DNA from: an uncultured Lachnospiraceae bacterium
GTDB lineage: Bacteria; Bacillota; Clostridia; Lachnospirales; Lachnospiraceae
Reading direction: 5' to 3'
Assembly: GCA_910586125.1 (NCBI GenBank)
Contig: CAJUHP010000006.1
Location: 1-64,000 of the forward strand
Length of the DNA: 64,000 bases
The translations under genes and the position numbers were made by a program. The notes below the pieces were generated by a model. The model saw only the letters and a list, made by a program, of their open reading frames with translations, did no database searches and was not told where the DNA came from. Of this stretch, positions 1-9,078 are shown piece by piece (position 1 is the stretch's first letter; every line of letters starts with the position of its first letter).

Positions 1-274
1 CTTTCTTTTTCCATTCCGGAACAACAAATAATTCCGAAACAAAGAAAAAATCTTCATCTGCATAAGGGTCAATAAAACCTAGCACACCACCAATAATTTC
101 GTTCTCATGGATGGAAGCTAATCCAAAAGCCTCAAAATTACTCATTATTGACTTAATTCTCCGTTTCGCTTTATCCGCTGTCCATCTCTCGTTCCAAGGT
201 TCTTCTGAATATGCTTTCATCATTGCACTTGCCAACGCTTCCGCGTCATCTATGGACACAATCTTACAATTCAT
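1..274 (-). CDS. GNAT-family acetyltransferase, 3' part outside window
   Basis: The first 91 residues of a small protein run off the left edge of the window. The segment around residues 50-85 (LASIHENEIIGGVLGF, then FFFVSELFVVPEW) matches the beta4-beta5 core of GNAT N-acetyltransferases, where the strand ending in V-P-x leads into the acetyl-CoA loop, which lies outside the window. The ATG at 274-272 is preceded by AGGAAGGGAG at good spacing and a TATAAT -10 element lies upstream (322-327 on the other strand). The substrate cannot be told; most such orphan GNATs act on small molecules or protein N-termini. Confidence 0.7.
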   Translation of the reverse strand, partial: MNCKIVSIDDAEALASAMMKAYSEEPWNERWTADKAKRRIKSIMSNFEAFGLASIHENEIIGGVLGFIDPYADEDFFFVSELFVVPEWKKK

Positions 275-638
275 TATATGTATTTCTCCCTTCCTGAAAA
301 TCCCGATTTGTCGACGGTTTTATTATAGCACTTCATTCCCCCAATGAAATAGATTTCTTTGCGCTTGAGAAACAAATTTGGATTGATATTCGTGTGGTAC
401 CGGCAGTCTATCTCTTGTTCTCGGTTTCTGCTTTCTTACCGTACATGAGCCTTCTGTCCAGCCGCAAAACATTTTCTCTTGATGCAGAGATTTTCATGTG
501 ATATAGTATGATTGCACGGCACAAAACGCCGCGATAACGGACCGCCGCGTCCTGTGACGGGAAATCTAGCAGGAATATTTAACGAAACGGATTGTACCGG
601 CAATCTATGCCACTCTATGAATGAAAGGAAGTCCTCCC
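275..638. other. Intergenic region between divergent genes
   Basis: No convincing gene is seen in these 364 bases. The left part carries a TATAAT on the minus strand (322-327) for the GNAT gene, without a good -35. The right part holds the promoter at 479-507 for the ATPase and a leader of about 120 bases with no RNA motif that I recognise. Confidence 0.5.
479..507 (+). promoter_or_regulatory. Sigma70-type promoter of the AAA ATPase gene
   Basis: TTGATG (479-484), 17-base spacer, TATAGT (502-507). It faces the ATPase gene that starts at 639. Confidence 0.55.
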
Positions 639-1940
639 ATGTATCAAATTGTATCCCGGCTGTTAATTTACGGCGACATGCCCAAAGACTCTATCCTTAT
701 GGAGTTAAGCGATATTTTCAAGAAGATGGACGATGGCTCTGAAAGCAAGGACGAGCTGACCCGGCGGGTCTTTACCCAGATGAAGCATCTCCTCCAGGTG
801 GCCACCGATTACGGGTTTGACGGAAACCTGTGGCACAATTACCTGACCTTTCTGCTGATCACGACGGAAAATCCATTCAGCATCACCTATGAAAAGGTAG
901 GGGCCGGCGAGGGCAGCGTCAACGACTTTGCCAAGAGCGATTTCCGCGCTTTTCTCGACCTGTTTCGCTTTGACTTCTCCCGCATTGAGCAGACGCTCGG
1001 CGTGGACTGCTTCTCCCGCATCTGCTGCTACCGAGCCATTCAGAAGAAAGAGCGGATGTACAATAAGAACGTCAGCGAAAAAGTACAGGCCCTCAGCCGG
1101 CGGCTGGAGGAGGCCGGCGACGAGAACGCATTCTTTGCCTGCGTCACCGGCTTCTACCGGGATTTCGGCGTCGGCATGTTCGGCTTAAACAAGGCGTTTC
1201 GCATCGTCTCCCACGGCAGTACTGTGGAATTCTGCCCGATCAACAACATGGATTCTGTCGTGCTGTCCGACCTGATCGGCTACGAATACCAGAAAAAACT
1301 TCTGACAGACAATACGCTGGCCTTTGTGGAGGGCCGGCCCGCCAACAACGCCCTGCTCTACGGCGATTCCGGAACCGGCAAATCCACCAGCATCAAGGCC
1401 ATTGTCAATGAGTTTTATAATCGGGGCCTGCGGATGATTGAAATCTACAAGCACCAGTTCCAGGATCTGTCCCAGGTCATCGCGCAGATCAAAAACCGCA
1501 ATTACCGCTTTATCATCTATATGGATGATCTGTCCTTCGAGGAGTTTGAAATCGAGTACAAATTTTTGAAAGCGGTTATCGAGGGCGGCGTGGAGACCAA
1601 GCCCGACAATATCCTGATCTACGCTACCAGCAACCGCCGCCATCTGATCCGGGAAACCTGGAGCGACCGGAGCGATATGGAACACGACAGCGACATCCAC
1701 CGCTCCGATACGCTGGAAGAAAAACTGTCTCTTGCCAGCCGTTTCGGCTGCTCGATCTGCTATTTAAAGCCGTCCCGGCAGGAATTTGATCAGATGATCC
1801 GCGAGTTGGCCAGCCGAAACAGCATCCGCATACCGGAGAATGAATTGCTGGCCGAGGCGAACCGGTGGGAGCTGCGCCACGGAGGAATCTCCGGAAGAAC
1901 GGCGCAGCAATTTATCAATTATCTGGCTGGACGCTCATAA
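639..1940 (+). CDS. DUF815-type AAA+ ATPase
   Basis: A 433-residue cytoplasmic ATPase. Walker A is GDSGTGKS at about residues 242-249 and the Walker B strand FIIYMDD ends at about 296-297; the preceding N-terminal 200 residues are a helical region typical of the DUF815 family of predicted AAA ATPases (COG2607). Residues following Walker B (LSFEEFEIEYKFLKAVIEGG) and the sensor segment ILIYATSNRRHL also fit that family. The ATG at 639 is preferred to the in-frame ATG at 621 because AAAGGAAG (624-631) sits 7 bases before it. Its cellular job is unknown; members are widespread in Clostridia. The stop overlaps the convergent GNAT gene by 22 bases. Confidence 0.85.
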   Translation: MYQIVSRLLIYGDMPKDSILMELSDIFKKMDDGSESKDELTRRVFTQMKHLLQVATDYGFDGNLWHNYLTFLLITTENPFSITYEKVGAGEGSVNDFAKSDFRAFLDLFRFDFSRIEQTLGVDCFSRICCYRAIQKKERMYNKNVSEKVQALSRRLEEAGDENAFFACVTGFYRDFGVGMFGLNKAFRIVSHGSTVEFCPINNMDSVVLSDLIGYEYQKKLLTDNTLAFVEGRPANNALLYGDSGTGKSTSIKAIVNEFYNRGLRMIEIYKHQFQDLSQVIAQIKNRNYRFIIYMDDLSFEEFEIEYKFLKAVIEGGVETKPDNILIYATSNRRHLIRETWSDRSDMEHDSDIHRSDTLEEKLSLASRFGCSICYLKPSRQEFDQMIRELASRNSIRIPENELLAEANRWELRHGGISGRTAQQFINYLAGRS

Positions 1941-2419
1941 ATCATCCGCCGCTCGATACGGGGGGCGCCGAGACAAATCTCTTCTTTTACGCCGTCAAAG
2001 CGAAACCCGTATCTCTCATAGAATCGTATCGCCTTCTCATTGCCGTCCAGAACCCAGACTGCGATTTTCTTATCGTTCAAAAGCTCTGCTAAAGCGGCGT
2101 TTACAAGCTCGTATCCGACGCGGCGGCCATGATAGGCCGCCAACACATACAGGGAAAAAATCTCTCCCATCTCCTTCTGTGAGGCATCCCGGTACGGGCC
2201 GTATCCGGCAAAGCCAATCACGGTCTCCCCCTCCTTGGCTACCAGGATACCATCCGGATAGCGGCGCGCAATCTCCGTGCATTTGTCCAGAGTTACGCTC
2301 TCCAGATACCGGCTGTCGATCAACCCGGCATAGGTTTCCTGCCACGATTGATAGTGTACATAAGCTTTTCCCTGCATCTCCTCTTTGGTCTGCATCGGTT
2401 TGATGAGATAATGATTCAT
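1919..2419 (-). CDS. GNAT-family N-acetyltransferase
   Basis: A 166-residue GNAT enzyme: the acetyl-CoA binding region is IFSLYVLAAYHGRRVGYELV (about residues 91-110), and the C-terminal ALNFYERYGF-like motif appears as AIRFYERYGFRFDG. The ATG at 2419 lies one base after the fucosidase stop codon (TAA-A-ATG), so the gene is very probably translated by coupling as the second gene of the fucosidase operon. A GTG 12 bases earlier is possible but would overlap the fucosidase. The 3' end overlaps the convergent ATPase gene. Substrate unknown; the operon partner does not by itself indicate one. Confidence 0.85.
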   Translation of the reverse strand: MNHYLIKPMQTKEEMQGKAYVHYQSWQETYAGLIDSRYLESVTLDKCTEIARRYPDGILVAKEGETVIGFAGYGPYRDASQKEMGEIFSLYVLAAYHGRRVGYELVNAALAELLNDKKIAVWVLDGNEKAIRFYERYGFRFDGVKEEICLGAPRIERRMIYERPAR

Positions 2420-2420
2420 T

Positions 2421-3845
2421 TTAATACACACCTACAAACGCTAACGTCGGACACACTCTGGAATCCAGAATACGGATGTGCAGCTCGCGTACCTTCACAC
2501 TCTCTTTCAGCCGCGCAATCTTCTTATATCCCACGGTTGTTCCCTCATACAGAACTTCCCCTCTCTCCCCGCATATCTCAAAGCGTTCGATGCGCTGGCT
2601 CAGGTTTATATTTTCCTTCAGCACCACGCAGGACACCTCGGTTTCTTCCGGAAAACGAATCGTGATCTGTGCCTCCCGGACGCCGTCCGCCGGCTTGTAA
2701 AACGTCTCATAACCGTCTTCTCTCACGCCTTCGATCCCATGGCCATTCTCCCCCGGTTCGGCTTTTAGCGCCGCTTCTGCCAGCAGATTATGCGCGTACG
2801 CCGTTTTTATGTACTCCCCGATCTCATTGAGACGCTTCACGTCATTTTCGTGAATCAATCCTTCCCTCGTCGGAGGAATATTTAAAAGCAGCATGGCATT
2901 CCCGCCCACAGAATTCTCATAGATATGCACAAGTTCCTCCAGAGAGCGGACCTTGTCATCCTCGCTTTCGTGATAGAACCATCCGGGGCGAATAGACGTA
3001 TCGACTTCGGCCGGATACCAGATCAGATCGTTTTCCTCTGCCACAATCTCCCTGCTGCCCAGATCCAAGTCCATCGTGTTGAGTGTTTTCTGCCGGAAGG
3101 AAGCGTCGTCCTCCTGCTGGCTCTCGGAAGCTACCTTCTCGGTATCGCGCAGCCTGGCCGGAACCACGCTCCACTCCGCCGGTCTGGTTTGCCCGGCCTC
3201 GTTGCCGCACCAGCGCACATCCGGACCGCATACGGAAATGCAGGCTCCCGGCTGCAGGCGGCGTATGACTTCATAATAGCGCGCCCAGTCATACTCCTGT
3301 TTCTTTCCGTTCTTTCCTTCCCCGCACGCCCCGTCAAACCACACAGAAAAAATGTCCCCATAGTTTGACAGCAGCTCCGTCAATTGATTGACAAAATAGT
3401 CGTTATAAGCTTTTCCCTGCCCGTACGTCTCGTTATTTCTGTCCCAGGGAGACAGATAGACGCCAAACCGGATGCCGCCCCGGCGGCATGCATCGGAAAC
3501 ATCCCGGACAATGTCCCCTTTTCCGCCCTGAAACGGGCTTTTCGCAACAGAGTGATCCGTATATTTGCTGGGCCACAGACAAAATCCGTCGTGATGCTTG
3601 CAGGTGAGAATCAATCCCTTCATCCCGGCAGATTTCACGGCCTCCACCCACTGGTCCGCATCAAACCGATCCGGCATAAAAATGCTCTCGTCCTCCGTGC
3701 CGTCCCCCCATTCCTTATCCGTATAGGTATTTACCGTAAAATGGATAAACGCGTAAAACTCTGTCTGCTGAAACGTGAGCTGGCGTCTGTCCGGAACGAT
3801 CTGCACGAGCCTTTTGTCCAGTTCCCTACATTCTTCTTTTCTCAT
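2421..3845 (-). CDS. Alpha-L-fucosidase, glycoside hydrolase family 29
   Basis: A 474-residue retaining fucosidase that would release L-fucose from host mucin or milk-type glycans. The GH29 barrel is visible: FIHF (33-36), CKHHDGFCLW (82-91) and the nucleophile strand SVWFDGACG with Asp171. The late, variable acid/base and a C-terminal beta-sandwich (about 360-474) fit the subfamily-B (alpha-1,3/1,4-type) architecture, which is inference. No signal peptide is seen, so it acts inside the cell on imported oligosaccharides. A TTGACA-N17-TATGCT promoter lies 73 bases upstream and a GNAT gene follows directly. Confidence 0.9.
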   Translation of the reverse strand: MRKEECRELDKRLVQIVPDRRQLTFQQTEFYAFIHFTVNTYTDKEWGDGTEDESIFMPDRFDADQWVEAVKSAGMKGLILTCKHHDGFCLWPSKYTDHSVAKSPFQGGKGDIVRDVSDACRRGGIRFGVYLSPWDRNNETYGQGKAYNDYFVNQLTELLSNYGDIFSVWFDGACGEGKNGKKQEYDWARYYEVIRRLQPGACISVCGPDVRWCGNEAGQTRPAEWSVVPARLRDTEKVASESQQEDDASFRQKTLNTMDLDLGSREIVAEENDLIWYPAEVDTSIRPGWFYHESEDDKVRSLEELVHIYENSVGGNAMLLLNIPPTREGLIHENDVKRLNEIGEYIKTAYAHNLLAEAALKAEPGENGHGIEGVREDGYETFYKPADGVREAQITIRFPEETEVSCVVLKENINLSQRIERFEICGERGEVLYEGTTVGYKKIARLKESVKVRELHIRILDSRVCPTLAFVGVY

Positions 3846-3917
3846 CTTTTCTCCTCCTGGTTTTGTTCAAAACCATCCTTATCCGCAGGCTGTTTGATAC
3901 TTCCTCTCTGCGCTGTC

Positions 3918-3946
3918 AGCATACAAAAGTTTTATCTAAATGTCAA
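3918..3946 (-). promoter_or_regulatory. Promoter of the fucosidase-GNAT operon
   Basis: On the minus strand TTGACA (3946-3941), a 17-base spacer and TATGCT (3923-3918). The spacer contains ATTTAGATAAAA, a 12-base match to one arm plus spacer of the dyad near 6150-6169. Confidence 0.75.
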
Positions 3947-3985
3947 TACAAAGATTACCAATACTTCTGAGAAAATAAAGGAACC

Positions 3986-4041
3986 AGACAAAACCGGTTA
4001 AATGACAGGTTTTCTGACATCCGGCCGGTTTTGTCTATAGA
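3986..4041 (+). promoter_or_regulatory. Oleate hydratase promoter with a 12-bp inverted repeat
   Basis: A likely promoter is CTGACA (4014-4019), 16 bases, TATAGA (4036-4041). A perfect 12-bp inverted repeat (AGACAAAACCGG at 3986-3997 and CCGGTTTTGTCT at 4025-4036, 27 bases apart) has its right arm inside the spacer, so a bound repressor or an RNA hairpin could control the gene. The separation is long for a simple dimer site. Confidence 0.5.
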
Positions 4042-4131
4042 AATCCCTCTCGGACCGCGCTAAAATACCACCAGAAGCCGGATAAAAGCCCCGGCAAAGA
4101 CTACAATAACAGGGAAAGGATAAACAATCAA

Positions 4132-6108
4132 ATGGCAAAGAAGAAAAACCTTACAATCGGTATCGCAGCAATCGCAGCCGGCGCAGGAGCCGCTGCCATC
4201 GCCGCCAGAAAACAGAAAAAAACGGCGAAAGACAAGGAGCAGACCATCGCCCTGGCAGTCCGACAGCGCAGCTACCGCAACACAGAAATCGGAAAGAACA
4301 AAAAGAACAGCAAGGGAATCTACTATTCCAACGGCAACTACGAAGCGTTTGCCAGGCCCCAAAAACCGGAGGGCGCGGATGAAAAGAGCGCTTATATTGT
4401 CGGAAGCGGTCTGGCCTCTCTGGCGGCGGCGTGCTTTTTGGTCCGCGACGGCCAAATGCCCGGTGATCACATCCACATCCTGGAGGCCATGGACATCGCC
4501 GGCGGCGCCTGTGACGGCATCTATGACTCCTCCAGAGGCTATATCATGCGCGGCGGCCGCGAGATGGAAGACCATTTTGAATGCCTGTGGGATCTGTTCC
4601 GCAGCATTCCTTCGCTGGAAACGCCCGGCGCGTCCGTCCTGGACGAATACTACTGGCTGAACAAGAAGGACCCCAACTATTCCCTCTGCCGTGCCACGCA
4701 GCACCGCGGCCAGGACGCTCACACCGACGGCAAATTCCATATAAGCCAGAAGGGCTGCATGGAAATCATGAAACTCTTTATGACGAAGGACGAAGACCTC
4801 TATGACAAAACCATCGAGGACGTCTTTGACAGCGAAGTGTTTGACTCCACGTTCTGGCTGTACTGGCGGACCATGTTCGCTTTTGAAAACTGGCACAGCG
4901 CTCTGGAGATGAAACTGTATTTCCAGAGATTCATCCACCATATCGGCGGGCTGCCGGATTTCAGCGCCCTGAAATTTACGAAATATAACCAGTACGAGTC
5001 CCTGATTCTTCCGATGCAGAAATATCTGGAGGCGGCCGGTGTGGATTTCCGCTTCGGCACGGAGGTGACAAATGTTGTCTTTGCTTTCGAGAACGGCAAA
5101 AAGACGGCAAAAACGATCGAGTATCAAAGCGGCGGCCTGACAAAGCACATTCCGCTGACCGAAAACGATCTGGTCTTTGTCACCAACGGAAGCTGTACCG
5201 AGGGAACCGTATACGGCGACCAGAAGCATGCGCCGGACGAAAACGCCGAGGTGAGAACCAGCGGCTGCTGGAGTCTGTGGAAGAACATCGCCGCACAGGA
5301 TCCCTCTTTCGGTCATCCGGAAAAATTCTGCAGCGATATTCAAAAAACGAACTGGGAATCTGCCACTGTCACCACACTGGATGATAAGATCCTTCCCTAT
5401 ATCACAAATATCTGTCAGCGCGATCCCAAAAGCGGCCGCGTTGTCACCGGAGGCATCGTGAGCTGCAAGGATTCCTCCTGGCTGCTGAGCTGGACCATCA
5501 ACCGCCAGGGACAGTTTAAGGGACAAGATCCGGATCAGGTCTGCGTCTGGGTCTATGGACTGTTTACCGATGTGCCCGGCGATTTTGTGAAAAAGCCCAT
5601 GCGGGAGTGTACCGGCGAAGAGATCACCCAGGAATGGCTGTACCATATGGGCGTTCCGGTTGAGGAGATTCCGGAGCTGGCCGCCCACAGCGCTGTCTGC
5701 GTTCCCACGATGATGCCTTATATCACGGCGTTCTTCATGCCCCGCGCCAAGGGAGACCGGCCTGACGTCATTCCCGACGGCTGTGTAAACTTTGCGTTCC
5801 TTGGTCAGTTTGCCGAAACGCCCAGAGACACCGTGTTTACCACGGAATACTCGGTCCGGACCGCCATGGAAGCCGTGTACGGGCTGATGGGCGTGGATCG
5901 CGGCGTTCCGGAGGTATGGGGAAGCGTCTACGATATCCGTGATCTTCTGGACAGCACGGTCAAACTGATGGACGGCAAATCGCCGCTGGAAATGCGCTTG
6001 CCCGGACCGTTAAACGCCGTAAAGAAACCGCTGCTTCACGTCATAAAGGGAACGGTGATTGAAAAATTGCTGCGCGATCATGATGTGCTGCGGGACGGGA
6101 TGATCTAA
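4132..6108 (+). CDS. ohyA: Oleate hydratase with N-terminal extension
   Basis: A 658-residue FAD enzyme that adds water across the cis-9 double bond of oleate and related unsaturated fatty acids, a detoxification reaction in gut bacteria. The FAD loop GSGLASLAAA is at 91-100, and GGREMEDHFECLW (141-153) carries the glutamate implicated in catalysis in the family. Most family members begin at the YYSNGNYEAF segment, here at 64-73. The extra 62 residues contain a hydrophobic Ala/Ile/Gly stretch (8-25) followed by a Lys/Arg-rich linker, suggesting membrane association. The ATG at 4132 follows GGGAAAGGA. Promoter and dyads lie upstream. Confidence 0.93.
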   Translation: MAKKKNLTIGIAAIAAGAGAAAIAARKQKKTAKDKEQTIALAVRQRSYRNTEIGKNKKNSKGIYYSNGNYEAFARPQKPEGADEKSAYIVGSGLASLAAACFLVRDGQMPGDHIHILEAMDIAGGACDGIYDSSRGYIMRGGREMEDHFECLWDLFRSIPSLETPGASVLDEYYWLNKKDPNYSLCRATQHRGQDAHTDGKFHISQKGCMEIMKLFMTKDEDLYDKTIEDVFDSEVFDSTFWLYWRTMFAFENWHSALEMKLYFQRFIHHIGGLPDFSALKFTKYNQYESLILPMQKYLEAAGVDFRFGTEVTNVVFAFENGKKTAKTIEYQSGGLTKHIPLTENDLVFVTNGSCTEGTVYGDQKHAPDENAEVRTSGCWSLWKNIAAQDPSFGHPEKFCSDIQKTNWESATVTTLDDKILPYITNICQRDPKSGRVVTGGIVSCKDSSWLLSWTINRQGQFKGQDPDQVCVWVYGLFTDVPGDFVKKPMRECTGEEITQEWLYHMGVPVEEIPELAAHSAVCVPTMMPYITAFFMPRAKGDRPDVIPDGCVNFAFLGQFAETPRDTVFTTEYSVRTAMEAVYGLMGVDRGVPEVWGSVYDIRDLLDSTVKLMDGKSPLEMRLPGPLNAVKKPLLHVIKGTVIEKLLRDHDVLRDGMI

Positions 6109-6118
6109 ACCAAAAATC

Positions 6119-6147
6119 TTGACAGGAGTCCGGCTTGCCGGTATACT
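6119..6147 (+). promoter_or_regulatory. Strong promoter of the lipoprotein hydrolase gene
   Basis: TTGACA (6119-6124), 17-base spacer, TATACT (6142-6147), starting 11 bases after the oleate hydratase stop codon, so the two genes have separate promoters. Confidence 0.85.
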
Positions 6148-6172
6148 ATATTTAGAATTTTATCTAAATATA
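6147..6172 (+). promoter_or_regulatory. 10-bp inverted repeat over the start-site region (operator candidate)
   Basis: TATATTTAGA (6147-6156) and TCTAAATATA (6163-6172) are perfect reverse complements six bases apart. The dyad overlaps the last base of the -10 and the expected transcription start, the usual place for a repressor. Confidence 0.55.
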
Positions 6173-6194
6173 TCTCAAAAAAAAGGAGGCTTCC

Positions 6195-7682
6195 ATGAAA
6201 AACCTTCCCAACCGCATCCGCCGGCTCCTGCCGCTCTCTCTGCTTTTCATCCTCCTGCTTTTACTCTGCGCCTGTCAAAACTCCCATGACGGCGCTGATC
6301 TGACAAAAGCGCCGCCCTCCAAAGAAACCAGCTCGGCCGCTTCTCCCCTTGAGACCAGCACGGCCGCCTTCTCCGAAGAAGAAGCCGTGGAGTTGGCCGG
6401 ACGTATGGCTGACGCCATGCACGACGGCGATTTTGCCGCCCTTACCGCTCTCTTCAACGAGCAGATGAATCGTGCCCTTACCGAAGAATCCCTGAAAAAT
6501 GCGTGGGACTCCACCATAAATCCGCTGGGCGCCTACCAGGGCCGACTCTCCTCCACCCCCGTCAGCCAGAAAGGCATCTGTACCGTTTCCATTCTGGAAC
6601 GCTATGAAAACGGCGGCCTCTCGATCCAGATCAGTTTTGACAGCGCCTCGCAGATCCAGGGCCTTTTTCTGACCTACGCGGATCTGTCCGGTTTTCCGGA
6701 CGAAGCGGACACGGTTCCCGCCGTCCCGGAGGGCGTCAGGGAAGAGGCGATCCTGGTGTCCGGCCATCCCGATTTTCCTCTGTCCGGCGTACTGACTTTT
6801 CCGGAGAATGCCGAACGGCCCCCGGTTGTCGTTCTTATCCAGGGCTCCGGTTCCTCCGACCGGAATGAGACAATCTACGAAAACAAACCGTTTCAGGATA
6901 TCGCCTGGGGCCTGGCACAGTCAGGTATCGCCTCCATTCGTTACGATAAGCGCTACTACACCTATCCGCAGGCTGCCGCCTCCTCCGTCACGATTGAGGC
7001 CGAGGTTTTGGAGGATCTGGAAGCGGCCCTCACTCTGGCCGAAAACGATCCCCGCTTGGACAGCGAGAGAGTCTTTGTTCTGGGACACAGTCTCGGCGGT
7101 ATGCTCACTCCTGATATCGCCGCCGCCCACCCCGAGCTGGCCGGTATCATTTCCATGGCCGGAAGCCTTAGGCCCCTGTGGGAAATTTCCTGGGATCAGA
7201 ATCAGGAAGCGGCCAAAGCCGCCCGCCCTGCTCTCTCCGACGAGGAAAACCGCCTTCTGGACGAACAGCTAGCGCAGGTAAAAGCAGATGTCGAGACGCT
7301 GCGCAGCCTGGCTGACGAGGGCAGTCTGGCCGGACTGACCCCGCTGCCGGACTCCCTGAACGAGAATTCACAGCTTCTTGGCATCCCTCTTTCCTACTGG
7401 TCCTCCCTCGAACGCCACAGCGCCATGGCCGCCGTCGGACGCATCCATCTGCCGGTTTTGATTCTGCAGGGAGACGCCGACTTTCAGGTCAATCCGGACA
7501 TCGACTATCCTCTCTGGCAGGAGGCGCTGGCCGGGCGGGATAACGCGGTTTTTCATCTTTACCCCGGCCTGAACCATCTGATGATGCCCACAAGAGGACA
7601 GCGCGATCTCAGCGAATACGCCGTCCGGCAGACGGTCAGCGAGCAGGTGATACAGGATATAGCCGCCTTTATCATGCGATGA
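6195..7682 (+). CDS. Lipoprotein with DUF3887-like domain and alpha/beta hydrolase
   Basis: A 495-residue surface lipoprotein. The signal segment runs to Cys27 (LCAC lipobox). Residues about 50-150 resemble the DUF3887 domain, and residues about 175-495 are a serine alpha/beta hydrolase of the S9/S33 type: GSGSSDRNE oxyanion region, nucleophile Ser299 in GHSLGGM, Asp427 or Asp429, and His461 in GLNHLM. The same two-domain arrangement is common in Firmicutes and is annotated as an esterase or peptidase; the natural substrate is unknown. AAAAAGGAGG precedes the ATG. It has its own strong promoter with a dyad operator. Confidence 0.85.
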   Translation: MKNLPNRIRRLLPLSLLFILLLLLCACQNSHDGADLTKAPPSKETSSAASPLETSTAAFSEEEAVELAGRMADAMHDGDFAALTALFNEQMNRALTEESLKNAWDSTINPLGAYQGRLSSTPVSQKGICTVSILERYENGGLSIQISFDSASQIQGLFLTYADLSGFPDEADTVPAVPEGVREEAILVSGHPDFPLSGVLTFPENAERPPVVVLIQGSGSSDRNETIYENKPFQDIAWGLAQSGIASIRYDKRYYTYPQAAASSVTIEAEVLEDLEAALTLAENDPRLDSERVFVLGHSLGGMLTPDIAAAHPELAGIISMAGSLRPLWEISWDQNQEAAKAARPALSDEENRLLDEQLAQVKADVETLRSLADEGSLAGLTPLPDSLNENSQLLGIPLSYWSSLERHSAMAAVGRIHLPVLILQGDADFQVNPDIDYPLWQEALAGRDNAVFHLYPGLNHLMMPTRGQRDLSEYAVRQTVSEQVIQDIAAFIMR

Positions 7683-7705
7683 AAATTTGCTTTGCCGCGC
7701 TTCTA

Positions 7706-9049
7706 TTATATTTCCAACGCCCGATTTAACAGCACATCCTCCTGTATCTCCCGAGGCGTCCAAGGAATATACCGATCCACCGGAAGCCCCTTTTCACTGA
7801 TTCCACGTCCCTCATAGGCGGCTTTGCTCATACGGATCGGATAGGAGAGCGTCATATGCTCATGTACCTTCAGACAAATACAGTCATAAAAATCCAGCGT
7901 CCCCATGGTAGGGCGTCCCAGCGTCGTCACCTTGCTGCCGCAACGCTGGCACATGGCAGCAAACTGTTCGCTTTCCAACTCACAAAATGTATCGGTCAGC
8001 AGCACCACTTTTTCTGGCGAGGCGGATGCAGGAACAATCCACTCCTGCTCCTCCTGCCTAGGAGGCTGATATAGCAGTCCCTTTCCGTAATTCTTCCGGT
8101 AAATATCCATCTCTTCTTCGATCAGAGCAATTTCCTGCGCATCCGTCAGCCTTTCCCGAAACGCTGCCAGCGTTCCATAGCGGCGGTCACAGTTGTTTTT
8201 TGTGAACAGCACATAGCTTCCCTCATCCTGCAAAAGCTCGCTGCGCCGATACTCCCGATCCACCAGATAGGGAAACAGCGCCTCGCAGGCGTCTTCTTCC
8301 CCGCCCACCGAACGGCGCAGATCCAAAATCAGTTTTTTGCTTCGTGCAATCTCTTCCTCATGCGCCGCCAAAAGCGCTTCCATGGCCGCCCGATCCATCC
8401 TCTCCAGACGCAGATACGTCGTCTTATCCTTCAGGTTTTGAAAACAGATGGGATATTCCTCTTTTTCGGCTGGAAACAGATCCATTTTCTTGTGTTCCCG
8501 GCTTCCATCCTCATGTTCAATCTCCAGCGACTGTGCCATGCGAAGGTAGCCTCCCCACAGCTCCCGCTCCCACACGTCGCTGTAGAAAGCCGTTTTGCGC
8601 AGAAACGCCCGTACATTCTGCGGGCTCATCCGGTGAACCGCTAAAATCCGGTCTCCCGCGCGCAGTCCGGTCTTTGGCGCAGCCGAGGTGACATAGAGAC
8701 AATCCGCCCCGGCCCGAACGCGGTATTTCATCGCCAGATTGCGGTAGTCGATCCAATCGTCGCAGTAAAATCGCAGGCGGCGGTCGTGCATATCTCCGGC
8801 AAACTGATGCAGGCTGCGGACCAGCGTCTCCATGGTCAGAGAACCGAACCGGTAGCGCGAAAACACATAGGTGTGATACTCTCCCGGCATAAAATAGCGC
8901 CGTTTTGATTCAAATCCCACATAATCGTAATGAACCGCCTTGACAACGGTCTGAAACAAAGCGTCCAGATCTATCGGATTTTCTCGTAGTTCCTGATAAA
9001 GCTCTTCCTGCTCTCTCCTGTACTTCTCTTCCCGTTCCACCAGATCCAT
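7706..9049 (-). CDS. S41-like peptidase with PDZ-like domain
   Basis: A 447-residue protein with a helical N-terminus, a PDZ-like segment (APKTGLRAGDRILAV, about 125-140) and a C-terminal S41-type core. Ser360 in ELESEQFAAMC occupies the place of the tail-specific protease nucleophile, but the downstream GRPTMGT segment has no lysine where CtpA enzymes have the general base, so activity would rely on a tricorn-like arrangement or be lost. No signal peptide. The ATG at 9049 follows GGGAG by 6 bases; a TTG 24 bases earlier is less likely. A perfect palindrome lies 30 bases upstream. Convergent with the hydrolase gene. Confidence 0.75.
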   Translation of the reverse strand: MDLVEREEKYRREQEELYQELRENPIDLDALFQTVVKAVHYDYVGFESKRRYFMPGEYHTYVFSRYRFGSLTMETLVRSLHQFAGDMHDRRLRFYCDDWIDYRNLAMKYRVRAGADCLYVTSAAPKTGLRAGDRILAVHRMSPQNVRAFLRKTAFYSDVWERELWGGYLRMAQSLEIEHEDGSREHKKMDLFPAEKEEYPICFQNLKDKTTYLRLERMDRAAMEALLAAHEEEIARSKKLILDLRRSVGGEEDACEALFPYLVDREYRRSELLQDEGSYVLFTKNNCDRRYGTLAAFRERLTDAQEIALIEEEMDIYRKNYGKGLLYQPPRQEEQEWIVPASASPEKVVLLTDTFCELESEQFAAMCQRCGSKVTTLGRPTMGTLDFYDCICLKVHEHMTLSYPIRMSKAAYEGRGISEKGLPVDRYIPWTPREIQEDVLLNRALEI

Positions 9050-9078
9050 CTGTTCTCCCTGCCCTTTCCTCAAAAATT

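Noticed and set aside
4060..5688. Long minus-strand frame of 542 codons opposite the oleate hydratase
   Set aside because: Shadow frame: the plus strand encodes a clear full-length enzyme, the antisense product has no recognisable motif and no ribosome binding site.
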